NCBI RefSeq assembly: GCF_000424465.1
Contig: NZ_AUJY01000001.1
Span: 39,578 to 103,577, forward strand
DNA length: 64,000 nt
From: Butyrivibrio hungatei NK4A153
Lineage (GTDB): Bacteria; Bacillota; Clostridia; Lachnospirales; Lachnospiraceae
Reading direction: 5' to 3'
Shown: piece after piece, positions 51,271 to 60,375 of the stretch
How positions within the stretch are numbered: position 1 is the first letter of the stretch
Layout: each line of letters opens with the position of its first letter
Translations under genes and position numbers: made by a program
Notes under the pieces: generated by a model
Databases searched by the model: none
What the model was told of the DNA's origin: nothing
What the model saw: the letters and a program-made list of their open reading frames with translations, nothing else

Positions 51271-53442
51271 ATGGCGATAGTATATAACGACAGTGAGCAA
51301 ATATGGAAACTTGATACGGAAAATACATCATATGTTCTTGGAGTAGTGGATGGGAAGTATCTTTCACATATCTATTACGGCAAAAAGATAAGAAGCAGCG
51401 AGCTTTCGTATCTGCTAAGACCTGATGAGATTGTTCCTCCGTCAATCAGGCCTGCGGAGCAGCTTGGCTTCATGGATGCGATACAGCTTGAGTATCCTTG
51501 CGGAGGGATCGGTGATTTCAGGGAGTGCTGCATTTCTGTAAAGAGCGATGCGGGACAGATAGGATGTGACCTGTCATACAAGGGGTATGAGATTGTAAAA
51601 GGGAAAGCAAAGGTTGCGGGATTTCCCACGTGCTTTGGAGACAATGCAGATACGCTTGTGATAAGGCTTGAGGATGAGATTTACGGTCTGGTTGTATCTT
51701 TGTCTTTTACCGTGTTTGATGATTGTGATGCCGTAATACGTTCTGCGCTTATCGAGAACAGAGGCTCGAAAATATTATGTATAGAAAGAGCTATGTCTTC
51801 CTGCCTTGACTTTGAGATGAGGGACTGCGAAGTTATAACGCAGTGCGGCGCGTGGGCGAGAGAGCACATAATTGAAAGGACGGCTCTTAATCATGCGGCT
51901 GTAATAGCGGAGTCGACAAGAGGCGAAGAAGGCCATGATTCCATGCCTTTTATGGCTGTCGTTTCCAAAAACACCGACCGGAAAAGCGGAGAAGTCTACG
52001 CTTCTCAGCTCATTTACTCCGGCAATTTTATGGCAAAGGTAAAGAAAAATGCTCACGACCAGATAAGGATGGTAATGGGAATAAATCCCGAGACATTCTC
52101 ATGGAAGCTTGAACCGGGAGACTCTTTTCAAACTCCGGAGGCGGCTCTCGTTTATTCATCCTGCGGTCTTGGAGAGATGACAAGAGATTATCATAAGCTT
52201 TTTAGGAAACATCTGATAAGGCAAGACTGGGTGAGCAAGGAAAGACCTATACTTATCAATAACTGGGAAGCAACATATTTTGATTTTGATAAGGACAAGC
52301 TTCTTGATATTGCAAAGACGGCAAGGCAGTGCGGAATAGAACTTCAGGTTCTTGACGACGGATGGTTTGGATATAACAGAAATCAGCCAAGTGGAGGGCT
52401 CGGAGACTGGTATGTCAATGAAGATAAGCTGGAAGGCGGCCTAAAGGGGCTGACCGATGAGCTAAAAAAGATAGATATGAAGTTCGGACTTTGGTTCGAG
52501 CCTGAAATGGTCTGTGAAGATACGGACCTTTATAAAAAACATCCGGGCTGGATATTACATCAAGTGGGAAGAATACCTGCGCGAGCACGTGATCAGTGGG
52601 TTTTGGATTATTCCAATCCTGAAGTGAGAAATTATATCTATGAAAGTATGGCCAAAATACTGCGTGAAGTCCCTGTTGTATATATTAAGTGGGATATGAA
52701 CAGGTCCCTTTCCGACGTCGGTTCTGAGTATCTTCCTTCCGACAGGCAGGGGGAGATATGGCACAGACACGTCCTTGGCGTATATGAGATTCAGGAAAAG
52801 ATAACCAAGGAATTTCCATATGTTCTGATTGAGAACTGTTCTTCGGGTGGAGCCAGGTTTGATGCGGGAATGCTGTATTACAGTCCTCAGATATGGTGCT
52901 CGGATGATATGGATCCTGTTGAGCGTCTTTCGATTCAGGAAGGAACTGCAATGCTTTATCCGGTATCTGCGATAGGATCTCATGTTGCAAAAAGCCCCAA
53001 TGATATTTCGGGAAGAGAAGTTTCTTTTGAGTCGAGAGCTGTGGCGGCTATGTTTGGAACTTTCGGATACGAGCTTGATGTAACCAAACTTTCAGAAGAT
53101 GAACTAAAGCAGATTCCAAAGCAGATTGCCGGATACAAAAGCATAAGAAGGCTGATCCTTGACGGAGAGTATTACAGGATAGCGTCATACAGGGAAAATA
53201 AAGAATATGATGCATATATGATAGTTTCCGAAGACAAAAAGGAAGCTTTTATGATATATATGCAGGTATTGTCAAAGGCATTTTCAAGAAGCAGATTGCT
53301 TAGACTTGAAGGACTTGACTCTGATATGAAATATGATGTAAACGGAAAAGTTTATGACGGAGATGTGTTGATGAATGCGGGACTTTTGATTCCCGGAAGC
53401 AAGGACTTTGAAGCACAATTCATTAAAATTACAGCAGTATAA
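51271..53442 (+). CDS. Alpha-galactosidase (GH36)
   Basis: A 723-residue cytoplasmic enzyme that removes alpha-1,6-galactose side chains from galactomanno-oligosaccharides (also raffinose-type sugars). The N-terminal beta-sandwich is followed by the barrel with LDDGWFGYNR, the nucleophile Asp475 in YIKWDMNRSLSD, SSGGARFDAGMLYYSPQ and the acid/base Asp545 in WCSDDMD. The C-terminal domain ends normally. GGAGG precedes ATG. It lies last in the structural part of the mannan operon. Confidence 0.95.
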   Translation: MAIVYNDSEQIWKLDTENTSYVLGVVDGKYLSHIYYGKKIRSSELSYLLRPDEIVPPSIRPAEQLGFMDAIQLEYPCGGIGDFRECCISVKSDAGQIGCDLSYKGYEIVKGKAKVAGFPTCFGDNADTLVIRLEDEIYGLVVSLSFTVFDDCDAVIRSALIENRGSKILCIERAMSSCLDFEMRDCEVITQCGAWAREHIIERTALNHAAVIAESTRGEEGHDSMPFMAVVSKNTDRKSGEVYASQLIYSGNFMAKVKKNAHDQIRMVMGINPETFSWKLEPGDSFQTPEAALVYSSCGLGEMTRDYHKLFRKHLIRQDWVSKERPILINNWEATYFDFDKDKLLDIAKTARQCGIELQVLDDGWFGYNRNQPSGGLGDWYVNEDKLEGGLKGLTDELKKIDMKFGLWFEPEMVCEDTDLYKKHPGWILHQVGRIPARARDQWVLDYSNPEVRNYIYESMAKILREVPVVYIKWDMNRSLSDVGSEYLPSDRQGEIWHRHVLGVYEIQEKITKEFPYVLIENCSSGGARFDAGMLYYSPQIWCSDDMDPVERLSIQEGTAMLYPVSAIGSHVAKSPNDISGREVSFESRAVAAMFGTFGYELDVTKLSEDELKQIPKQIAGYKSIRRLILDGEYYRIASYRENKEYDAYMIVSEDKKEAFMIYMQVLSKAFSRSRLLRLEGLDSDMKYDVNGKVYDGDVLMNAGLLIPGSKDFEAQFIKITAV

Positions 53443-53460
53443 ACTGTTATGGATTGATTA

Positions 53461-53476
53461 TTAAGTTAATTTAATT
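53461..53476. promoter_or_regulatory. LacI-type operator motif, site 2
   Basis: TTAAGTTAATTTAATT, 26 bp before the first of two LacI genes, suggesting autoregulation. Confidence 0.6.
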
Positions 53477-53501
53477 CATAATAAGAGCCGGAGGATAACA
53501 G

Positions 53502-54539
53502 ATGAGACCAAAACAGAAGGTAAAACTAAAAGATATTGCTGACAGCCTGGGAGTATCTGTTGTTACAGTATCTAATTCACTGGCGGGCAGACCCGGAGTG
53601 AGCGCCGAAATGCGCACGAAGATAAAAGAATGTGCGGCAAAGATGGGGCTTGATTACAGTAAATACGGGAAGACTACGCCTAAAAAGGTTGAAAATCCGG
53701 AACTTATCGGAAAGACCATCAGCGTCATTGTTTCAGACAGATATATTTATATAGGCGCTTCTTTTTACTGGGAGATGTATCAGAAGGTCGCTTATGCGGT
53801 TTCGGAAAATGAATGCTTTACGTCGCTGAGTATGGTCAAGGATTACGACGATGACGAAATACTTCCGCCTGTAACGGATGCCGACGGAGTGATAATAATA
53901 GGACCTATAAAAGAAAAGTTTCTTAACAGGCTGCTGGCGGCAGTTAAAGTGCCGGTAGTTTTCATGGATCAGCAGATTGAGACAGGTAATTACACTTCCG
54001 TCTTGTCGGGAAATTATTACGGAATGTACAGAGCCACAAAGGAGCTGGTTAAAGCAGGCCATAAAGAGATAGGATTTGTCGGAGCACTTGATTATTCCAG
54101 AAATATAATCGACAGATACTATGGATATAAAAAGTGCATGCGTGAGAACGGCCTTAAGGTGAATCGCGAGTGGCTTTTGCCGGACAGGAGCGGAAATGAC
54201 GAAACTCCTATGATAGAGCTACCCAAGAAACTGCCCACAGCATTTGCGTGCAGCAGTGATTTTTCTGCCGGATTGTTATATGAGGCGCTTAAAAAGCAGG
54301 GAAAACGTGTTCCGGAAGATATATCGATTGTCGGTTATGACAATTACCTGCTTAACAGCGATCTTGAAGGAAAGCTTACAACTTACAACGTCGATCTTGT
54401 CAAGATGGCCAGACTCACAGTGGAGCAGGTCATTAACGAGATAGAGGATCCGTCGCTTGCAGGAACGATATTTGAGGTGGATTCCAACGTTGTGAAAAGA
54501 ACATCGATAAAAGAGTTGAGGGATAATAATGCAGAGTGA
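53502..54539 (+). CDS. LacI-family regulator A of the mannan regulon
   Basis: A 345-residue regulator. The DNA-binding part is KLKDIADSLGVSVVTVSNSL, and the sensor shows SVIVSDRYIYIGASFYWEM and SIVGYDNYLLNSDLEGKLTT. The hinge region is unusual for LacI (no clear PNxxARSL), and the SRYIYIGASFYW segment is shared with regulator B. CCGGAGG precedes ATG. It overlaps regulator B by 11 bp. Confidence 0.9.
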   Translation: MRPKQKVKLKDIADSLGVSVVTVSNSLAGRPGVSAEMRTKIKECAAKMGLDYSKYGKTTPKKVENPELIGKTISVIVSDRYIYIGASFYWEMYQKVAYAVSENECFTSLSMVKDYDDDEILPPVTDADGVIIIGPIKEKFLNRLLAAVKVPVVFMDQQIETGNYTSVLSGNYYGMYRATKELVKAGHKEIGFVGALDYSRNIIDRYYGYKKCMRENGLKVNREWLLPDRSGNDETPMIELPKKLPTAFACSSDFSAGLLYEALKKQGKRVPEDISIVGYDNYLLNSDLEGKLTTYNVDLVKMARLTVEQVINEIEDPSLAGTIFEVDSNVVKRTSIKELRDNNAE

Positions 54540-55554
54540 TGTTACATTGTCTGATATTGCAGAAAAGCTTGGCGTAAGCAGTGTTACCGTGTCGAAGGCT
54601 CTTGCGGGGAAAAAGGGCGTCAGTGATGAACTGCGTGAGGAGATACTAAGTCTTGCCGACAAAATGGGATATGTGCGAAAAGAAAAGAACCATCATCCCA
54701 AAAAGAATACCGTAATTGGAGTGATAGTTGCGGAAAGATATCTGAATCACAGTAGGTCATTCTACTGGCACATTTATAAAGAATTATCGGTGCAGTCAAA
54801 TGATAAAAGAATTCTTACTCTTTTGGAGGTTATAAACAGAGAGGCGGAAGAGTCCGAAAGTGTTCCCAATCTCATTGCACAGGAGAGTGTGGATGGACTG
54901 ATAATTCTTGGAGCTTTCAATGTCGGATATCTTCGTATGCTTAGAAACAAAGCCAAGATACCGATGCTTTCGCTGGATTCTTTATATGAGGAGATAGAAG
55001 GTGATGCGGTGATAACCGATAATATCCTCGGAGGGTATGAGATTACCAGATATCTGTTTGATAAAGGACACAGGAAGATCGGATTTGTCGGTACTTTGAA
55101 GGTGACACCGAGTATTGACGAGCGGTATATAGGAATGTGTAAGTTCCTGTCATCGGCAGGTCTGGATGTTGAGTTTAGGGATAATCCATTGGTGATCAAT
55201 GACAGGGATAAATATGGTAATCTTGACGCAGAGGGGACATTTGCGCTTCCTTCGGCAAAAGAGATGCCGACAGCATTTTTCTGCAATTGTGATGTATCTG
55301 CGCTTTTGCTTATCGAGCATTTGAAAGAAAAAGGATACAAAGTTCCCAAGGATATTTCTGTCATCGGATTTGATAATTATGTTCCCGATATGAACAAGAG
55401 CATTGAACTTTCAAGTTATGAAATAGATCTTAGTGTAATGATAAGTAAGGCAATGGAGCTGCTGACGCAGAGACTTCGTAATCCCGATATGCCTTTCAGC
55501 TCCGCGATGATACGCGGAAAGCTGATCGTCGGGGACTCTGTGAGAGCTGTCTGA
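54529..55554 (+). CDS. LacI-family regulator B of the mannan regulon
   Basis: A 341-residue paralogue of regulator A: TLSDIAEKLGVSSVTVSKAL, GVIVAERYLNHSRSFYWHI, SVIGFDNYVPDMNKSIELSS. Both lack the typical LacI hinge helix, so they may form a distinct subgroup, possibly working as a heterodimer or with different sugar effectors. The ATG is inside the end of regulator A, so translation is coupled. Confidence 0.9.
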   Translation: MQSDVTLSDIAEKLGVSSVTVSKALAGKKGVSDELREEILSLADKMGYVRKEKNHHPKKNTVIGVIVAERYLNHSRSFYWHIYKELSVQSNDKRILTLLEVINREAEESESVPNLIAQESVDGLIILGAFNVGYLRMLRNKAKIPMLSLDSLYEEIEGDAVITDNILGGYEITRYLFDKGHRKIGFVGTLKVTPSIDERYIGMCKFLSSAGLDVEFRDNPLVINDRDKYGNLDAEGTFALPSAKEMPTAFFCNCDVSALLLIEHLKEKGYKVPKDISVIGFDNYVPDMNKSIELSSYEIDLSVMISKAMELLTQRLRNPDMPFSSAMIRGKLIVGDSVRAV

Positions 55555-55562
55555 TAGTGGAA

Positions 55563-55611
55563 AGGCCAATCGTTCGCGCGTGGGCATTTCGCGAGTGATT
55601 GGTCTTTTTTT
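55563..55611 (+). terminator. Terminator after the LacI pair
   Basis: GGCCAATCGTTCGCG pairs with CGCGAGTGATTGGTC, allowing small mismatches, followed by seven T. Confidence 0.8.
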
Positions 55612-55614
55612 ACT

Positions 55615-55638
55615 TTAATTAATTTAAGTTAATTTAAG
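55615..55638. promoter_or_regulatory. LacI-type operator motif, site 3
   Basis: TTAATTAATTTAAG directly followed by TTAATTTAAG, a doubled version of the motif. Confidence 0.55.
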
Positions 55639-55672
55639 AAGGTTTGCCTATAAATAATTAACAATATTTAAG

Positions 55673-55711
55673 GAGTCGTTTTGTTGAGGATTAACGAAAC
55701 GGCTCTTTTTT
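55673..55711 (+). terminator. Second terminator in the leader of the ABC operon
   Basis: GAGTCGTTTTGTT (55673-55685) pairs with AACGAAACGGCTC (55693-55705), two G-T pairs, followed by six T. It is only about 35 bp after operator site 3. Confidence 0.85.
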
Positions 55712-55733
55712 ACTGAATTTTGTAAAAGTGCTA

Positions 55734-55761
55734 TTGAAAAATGGTGATGAACAAATATAAT
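55734..55761 (+). promoter_or_regulatory. Promoter of the second sugar ABC operon
   Basis: TTGAAA (55734-55739) and TATAAT (55756-55761) are 16 bp apart. Operator-like sites follow at 55763 and 55802. Confidence 0.7.
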
Positions 55762-55762
55762 A

Positions 55763-55776
55763 TTAATTAACTTAAG
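55763..55776. promoter_or_regulatory. LacI-type operator motif, site 4
   Basis: TTAATTAACTTAAG immediately downstream of the -10 box, a position that would block initiation. Confidence 0.6.
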
Positions 55777-55801
55777 AACAATGTATTGGAACCATGGTTT
55801 T

Positions 55802-55817
55802 ACTTAAATTAATTAAA
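55802..55817. promoter_or_regulatory. LacI-type operator motif, site 5
   Basis: ACTTAAATTAATTAAA, the inverse orientation of site 4, between the promoter and the ribosome site. Confidence 0.55.
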
Positions 55818-55830
55818 AGGGGTGAATGAA

Positions 55831-57276
55831 ATGAATTTAAAAAGGACTATTGCTCTATTGGCTGCTGCAGCTGTGGCTGCATCTCTCGTCGCATGTGGCT
55901 CTTCACCGAGTGCAGGTACGGAACCGGGAACGGCAGGTTCCGAGGCTTCCGGAAATTCCGGTAATGCCGGTAACGGTGGCACTGCAGATACTGCGGATAA
56001 CAACTATACATCTGTTGTTCTGGGTGAGACTGGGAAGGATATCAAAACTAAGATCAAGATTCTGACACATAGAACGGACATGGTTGGTGATGATTATTCG
56101 GGAAAAAGTTGGAAAGACTATGTTGCGGAATTTAATAAGATTTATCCCGAAATTACAGTGGAATTTGAAGCTATTACAGATTATGCGGAAGATTCGCTTC
56201 TTCGTCTTCAGGGTGGTGACTGGGGCGATATTATGATGATCCCGGCGATCGATGCATCTGAGCTCTCGAATTATTTCATGCCGTATGGAACAGTAGATCA
56301 GATGAAAAGTGCTATCCGTTTTGCTACGGACAAGCAGTATGACGGAATATGTTACGGGGTTCCGTCTACGGGAAATGCTCAGGGTGTTCTTTATAACAAG
56401 GCAGTATTTGAGAAGGCAGGAATCACAACTTTACCCAAGACACCGGAGGAATTTATAAATGACTTAACTCTGATAAAAGAAAAGACGGATGCGATCCCTC
56501 TTTATACAAACTATGCCGCAGGCTGGACAATGGGAGCATGGGATGCATATATTGCGGGAACTGCTACAGGTGATGCAACATACATGAATCAGAAGCTTGC
56601 TCATACGGCAAATCCTTTCGCCGATCCGGGTGACGGATCACATGCATACAATGTGTACAAAGTCCTTTATGATGCGGTTGCAAAAGGTCTTATCGAGGAT
56701 GACTATTCAACTACAGACTGGGAAGGCAGCAAGGGCATGCTTAACAGAGGCGAGATCGGAACTATGGTACTTGGCTCATGGGCATATTCTCAGATGCAGG
56801 CAGCAGGAGATAAGCCTGAGGACATCGGATATATGAGCTTCCCTATCACGGTTAACGGCAAGCAGTATGCTACAGCAGGTCCTGATTACGCATTCGGAAT
56901 CAATAAGGATGCAAGCGATGAAAATCGTATGGCGTCACTTCTTTTTGTAAAGTGGATGACAAATGAGTCGGGATACTCATACAACGAAGGCGGTATTCCT
57001 ATCAATGCCGAAGATGACAAATATCCCGATCTTTATGCGGCATTTGACGGAGTTGAATATGTTTCAGATGAACCGGCACTTGCGGGAGAAGAAGATCTTA
57101 AAGATACACTCAATTCCGATTCGGAACTTAGCATTAACAGCGGTGGTGACAAGAAAGTTCAGGCAATCATAGAGCATGCATCCAACGGTGATATGACTTT
57201 TGACCAGATCATGGACAGTTGGAATAAAGCGTGGACAGAAGCACAGGAACTTAACGGAGTTGATACAGACAACTGA
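55831..57276 (+). CDS. Manno-oligosaccharide ABC transporter substrate-binding lipoprotein
   Basis: A 481-residue family 1 solute-binding protein. Signal peptide with lipobox LVACG, then a Gly/Ser/Ala-rich linker (about residues 25-60) that tethers the domain at the surface. Binding-protein motifs include WKDYVAEFNKIYPEITVEFE, GVPSTGNAQGVLYNKAVFEK and RGEIGTMVLGSWAYSQMQ. AAAAGGGG is 8 nt from ATG 55831; the GTG at 55822 is less likely. Its cargo is inferred from the enzymes in the same operon. Confidence 0.92.
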   Translation: MNLKRTIALLAAAAVAASLVACGSSPSAGTEPGTAGSEASGNSGNAGNGGTADTADNNYTSVVLGETGKDIKTKIKILTHRTDMVGDDYSGKSWKDYVAEFNKIYPEITVEFEAITDYAEDSLLRLQGGDWGDIMMIPAIDASELSNYFMPYGTVDQMKSAIRFATDKQYDGICYGVPSTGNAQGVLYNKAVFEKAGITTLPKTPEEFINDLTLIKEKTDAIPLYTNYAAGWTMGAWDAYIAGTATGDATYMNQKLAHTANPFADPGDGSHAYNVYKVLYDAVAKGLIEDDYSTTDWEGSKGMLNRGEIGTMVLGSWAYSQMQAAGDKPEDIGYMSFPITVNGKQYATAGPDYAFGINKDASDENRMASLLFVKWMTNESGYSYNEGGIPINAEDDKYPDLYAAFDGVEYVSDEPALAGEEDLKDTLNSDSELSINSGGDKKVQAIIEHASNGDMTFDQIMDSWNKAWTEAQELNGVDTDN

Positions 57277-57308
57277 TTTATAAATTTTTTTATGAGCTGC
57301 GGGGGAGG

Positions 57309-57330
57309 GGCGGAATTGTATGATTCCGCC
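57309..57330 (+). other. Intercistronic hairpin
   Basis: GGCGGAAT pairs with ATTCCGCC around TGTATG, without a T tail. Same position (binding protein / permease boundary) as the hairpin at 41233. Confidence 0.65.
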
Positions 57331-57361
57331 TCAACTTATAGAAAGAAAGTGAGATAACCCT

Positions 57362-58321
57362 ATGAACAAAAGAAAGTGGAAACAGGCACAGGTAATATTA
57401 ACATTTCTCATTATTCCGGTAGGATTACTGATTTTGTTCACATATTATCCTTTTGGCAAAATGGTCCAATTCAGCTTTTATAACATGAAATACATTGGAC
57501 CTAGGAAATTCGTGGGATTCAAAAACTATATACAGATTTTTAAGCGTGAAGATATTCTGAGAACGCTGCTTTTGTCACTGTATTATATGGCCGGAGCGGT
57601 TATTCAGGTTTTTCTTGCATTATATCTTGCAACAATATTCTGCTTTAAGGTAAAAGCTGAAAACTTCTGGAAAGGATTTATCTTTTTCCCTTATCTGATA
57701 AATGGTATAGCTATCGGATTCATTTTCAAGTTTTTTTACACAAGAGGATTTGTTCTGGACACGGTTCTCCAAGCGATAGGTTTCAATCCGAATGATCTTC
57801 CCTATTGGTTAAAAGACCAATCGATAAACAACTGGTCGCTCGTATATTCGTCGGTGTGGAGATACCTGGGTTCGACAATGGTTCTTTTTCTTGGGGCAAT
57901 GATGTCGGTGGACAGTACGCTTTATGAAGCAGCGTCGATAGATGGCGCAAATAAGTGGCAGACATTCTGGCACATCATTTTACCGAGCATAAAGACAATA
58001 GTAACACTGAATGTAATCTTGGCTATTACAGGATCTCTTTCGGCATTTGAGCCGCCTTTTGTTATAACAAGCGGTGCAAACGGCACGGGAACATTCTTTG
58101 TAGTAATGAATGATATTGCTCATACAAGTCAGAAGGTCGGACTTGCCAGTGCGATGGCGGTATTCCTTCTTGTGATCATTTTCATTGCCAAATTTATTCA
58201 GGACGCAATATTTAGGTTCCTGTTTAGAAATGCGGGAACGGATATAGATGACAGAGAGTTTAAGAAACAACGTAAAAGGGAAGAGAAGGCAAGAATGCAG
58301 ATGCATAGAGGAGGTAGATAA
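57362..58321 (+). CDS. Manno-oligosaccharide ABC transporter permease 1
   Basis: A 319-residue permease with six membrane segments (VILTFLIIPVGLLILFTYYPFG) and EAA loop STLYEAASIDGANKWQTFWHI. The C-terminal tail is basic and cytoplasmic (KKQRKREEKARMQMHRGG). It overlaps permease 2 by 1 bp. Confidence 0.93.
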   Translation: MNKRKWKQAQVILTFLIIPVGLLILFTYYPFGKMVQFSFYNMKYIGPRKFVGFKNYIQIFKREDILRTLLLSLYYMAGAVIQVFLALYLATIFCFKVKAENFWKGFIFFPYLINGIAIGFIFKFFYTRGFVLDTVLQAIGFNPNDLPYWLKDQSINNWSLVYSSVWRYLGSTMVLFLGAMMSVDSTLYEAASIDGANKWQTFWHIILPSIKTIVTLNVILAITGSLSAFEPPFVITSGANGTGTFFVVMNDIAHTSQKVGLASAMAVFLLVIIFIAKFIQDAIFRFLFRNAGTDIDDREFKKQRKREEKARMQMHRGGR

Positions 58322-59202
58322 TGTCATCAGATACAGTAATTGCAAGTGTTGTTCCGAAGAAAAAGATGAGTATTGGTGATATTGTTTGGGGAATCATAAA
58401 GTATGCTTCTGTTGCGCTTTGTGCTTTTTTGGCGGTACTTCCAATAGTATCCTGTGTCATAACTTCGCTGAAAACAGAGGTTGAGTATCAGAGCACCAAT
58501 GTTATGACACTTCCGGAAAACTTTTTTAATTTTAACAATTATGTTCAGGCTTTTGCTCAGGCAAATATGGGACTGGCATTTATTAACTCGGGAATAATTC
58601 TTTTATTTGTACTTGCGGGATCGACCATGATAGGCTCTCAGCTTGCATATGTTCTAAATCGCTTTAGCTTTCCCGGCAATGCGCTTATCAGGAATCTGTT
58701 TACTTTTGCGGCACTTCTTCCGGGAATTGCCATGCAGGTTTCGGTATATGAAATAATGGTAAATCTCGGACTTGTAAATACTTTGTACGGCTACATCATC
58801 ATGATGATGGGAACGGATGTAATGTCAATTTACATCTACATTCAGTTTTTTGAAAACCTTCCCGTTTCGCTTGATGAAAGTGCATTTTTGGACGGTGCGA
58901 ATTACTTCCAGATTTATGCAAAGATATTGCTTCCGCTCTTAAAACCTGCGATTGTTACGAATCTGATTCTTAAGGGCGTTGGTGTTTACAACGAGTATTA
59001 TTGCGCGAACCTGTATCTTCAGGATAAAAGAAAACTCTGTACGGTGGCCACATCATTGTACACATTCACGGGCCCCATGGGTAATCAGTATCATCTTATC
59101 TGTGCCGGCGTGATCATGTCACTTCTTCCTGCTCTGATAATATTCTTGCTTTGTCAGAAACAGATTTATAACGGTGTTGCAGCCGGTGCGGTAAAGGGGT
59201 GA
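58321..59202 (+). CDS. Manno-oligosaccharide ABC transporter permease 2
   Basis: A 293-residue MalG-like permease with six segments; the EAA loop is degenerate (VSLDESAFLDGANYFQIYAKI), and it ends KQIYNGVAAGAVKG. GGAGG precedes ATG. As in the first ABC operon no ATPase gene is present. Confidence 0.93.
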   Translation: MSSDTVIASVVPKKKMSIGDIVWGIIKYASVALCAFLAVLPIVSCVITSLKTEVEYQSTNVMTLPENFFNFNNYVQAFAQANMGLAFINSGIILLFVLAGSTMIGSQLAYVLNRFSFPGNALIRNLFTFAALLPGIAMQVSVYEIMVNLGLVNTLYGYIIMMMGTDVMSIYIYIQFFENLPVSLDESAFLDGANYFQIYAKILLPLLKPAIVTNLILKGVGVYNEYYCANLYLQDKRKLCTVATSLYTFTGPMGNQYHLICAGVIMSLLPALIIFLLCQKQIYNGVAAGAVKG

Positions 59203-59208
59203 TAAGTA

Positions 59209-60375
59209 ATGATCAGTGAAATAAAGGAGCATCTTCTGAATGGGATCATACCTTTTTGGAAAGGCTTAAGAGACGATGAATACGGCGGATATTACGGCTA
59301 TATGGGCTATGATCTTGCCGTTGATAAAAAATATGAAAAGGGCTGCATACTAAACAGCAGGATATTATGGTTTTTTTCAAGCGCATACAAAGTTCTCGTA
59401 GATAAAACGCTTTTAAGCGAGGCTACGCATGCGTATGAGTTTTTAAAAAAATATTGCATTGATGATGAATATGGCGGGGTATTCTGGTCGGTATCTTATG
59501 ACGGAAAGCCTCTTGATACTACAAAACATACATATAATCAGGCTTTTACAATCTACGGACTGTCTGCATATTTTGATGCATCGGGAGATTGGGAAGCACT
59601 GAAGATGGCTATTTCGCTCTACGAACTTATAGAAAAGAAAATGCGTGATGAGCGCGGATATCTTGAAGCGTTCGACAGAGAGTTCAAGCCTGTATCAAAT
59701 GAAAAGCTGTCGGAAAACGGTACCGACGCGGTAAGGAGCATGAATACTCTTTTGCATGTTATGGAGGGATATACGGAGCTTTACAGGGTATCGGGTGATG
59801 GCAGAGTCAGAAAATCTTTATATGAGATTCTGAAAATAGTAAGTACCAAGATATATAATCCAAAGCTTCGCAGACAGGAAGTCTTTTTTGACAAAGATTA
59901 TAACAGCCTGGTCGATCTTTATTCCTACGGACATGACATAGAAGCGGCATGGCTGATAAATAGGACAACCGATATTCTTGGCGACGGTGACCTTTCGGCA
60001 AAGATCGGCAGAATGACGGAGGAGATGGCGAGTGAAGTATATAAAGTTGCTTTTGACGGAAAATCAATTCCCGTCGAGGGACAGAATTCAGTTGTAAAAG
60101 AGGACAGAGTCTGGTGGGTGCAGGCTGAGGGAATCAATGGATTTCTTGATGCATACGAAAGACATCCCGAGAAAAAAGAATATCTTGAGGCGGCACGGGC
60201 TCTTTGGGATTACATAAAAGAATTTGTCATCGATAAGAGACCCGGATCTGAGTGGTTCTGGTATGTCGATAAAAACGGCGTACCCGCGAAGGACGAGCCT
60301 ATAGTTGAACCGTGGAAGTGTCCGTATCATAACGGAAGAATGTGTTTGGAGGTAATAACAAGAAATGTTACATGA
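59209..60375 (+). CDS. Mannobiose/cellobiose 2-epimerase (AGE family)
   Basis: A 388-residue (alpha/alpha)6-barrel epimerase that converts beta-1,4-mannobiose to mannosyl-glucose by epimerising the reducing-end sugar. Typical regions are [75 protein letters not shown] and [16 protein letters not shown]. It lies just upstream of the GH130 phosphorylase, which uses its product. GGGGTGATAAG precedes ATG. Confidence 0.92.
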   Translation: MISEIKEHLLNGIIPFWKGLRDDEYGGYYGYMGYDLAVDKKYEKGCILNSRILWFFSSAYKVLVDKTLLSEATHAYEFLKKYCIDDEYGGVFWSVSYDGKPLDTTKHTYNQAFTIYGLSAYFDASGDWEALKMAISLYELIEKKMRDERGYLEAFDREFKPVSNEKLSENGTDAVRSMNTLLHVMEGYTELYRVSGDGRVRKSLYEILKIVSTKIYNPKLRRQEVFFDKDYNSLVDLYSYGHDIEAAWLINRTTDILGDGDLSAKIGRMTEEMASEVYKVAFDGKSIPVEGQNSVVKEDRVWWVQAEGINGFLDAYERHPEKKEYLEAARALWDYIKEFVIDKRPGSEWFWYVDKNGVPAKDEPIVEPWKCPYHNGRMCLEVITRNVT

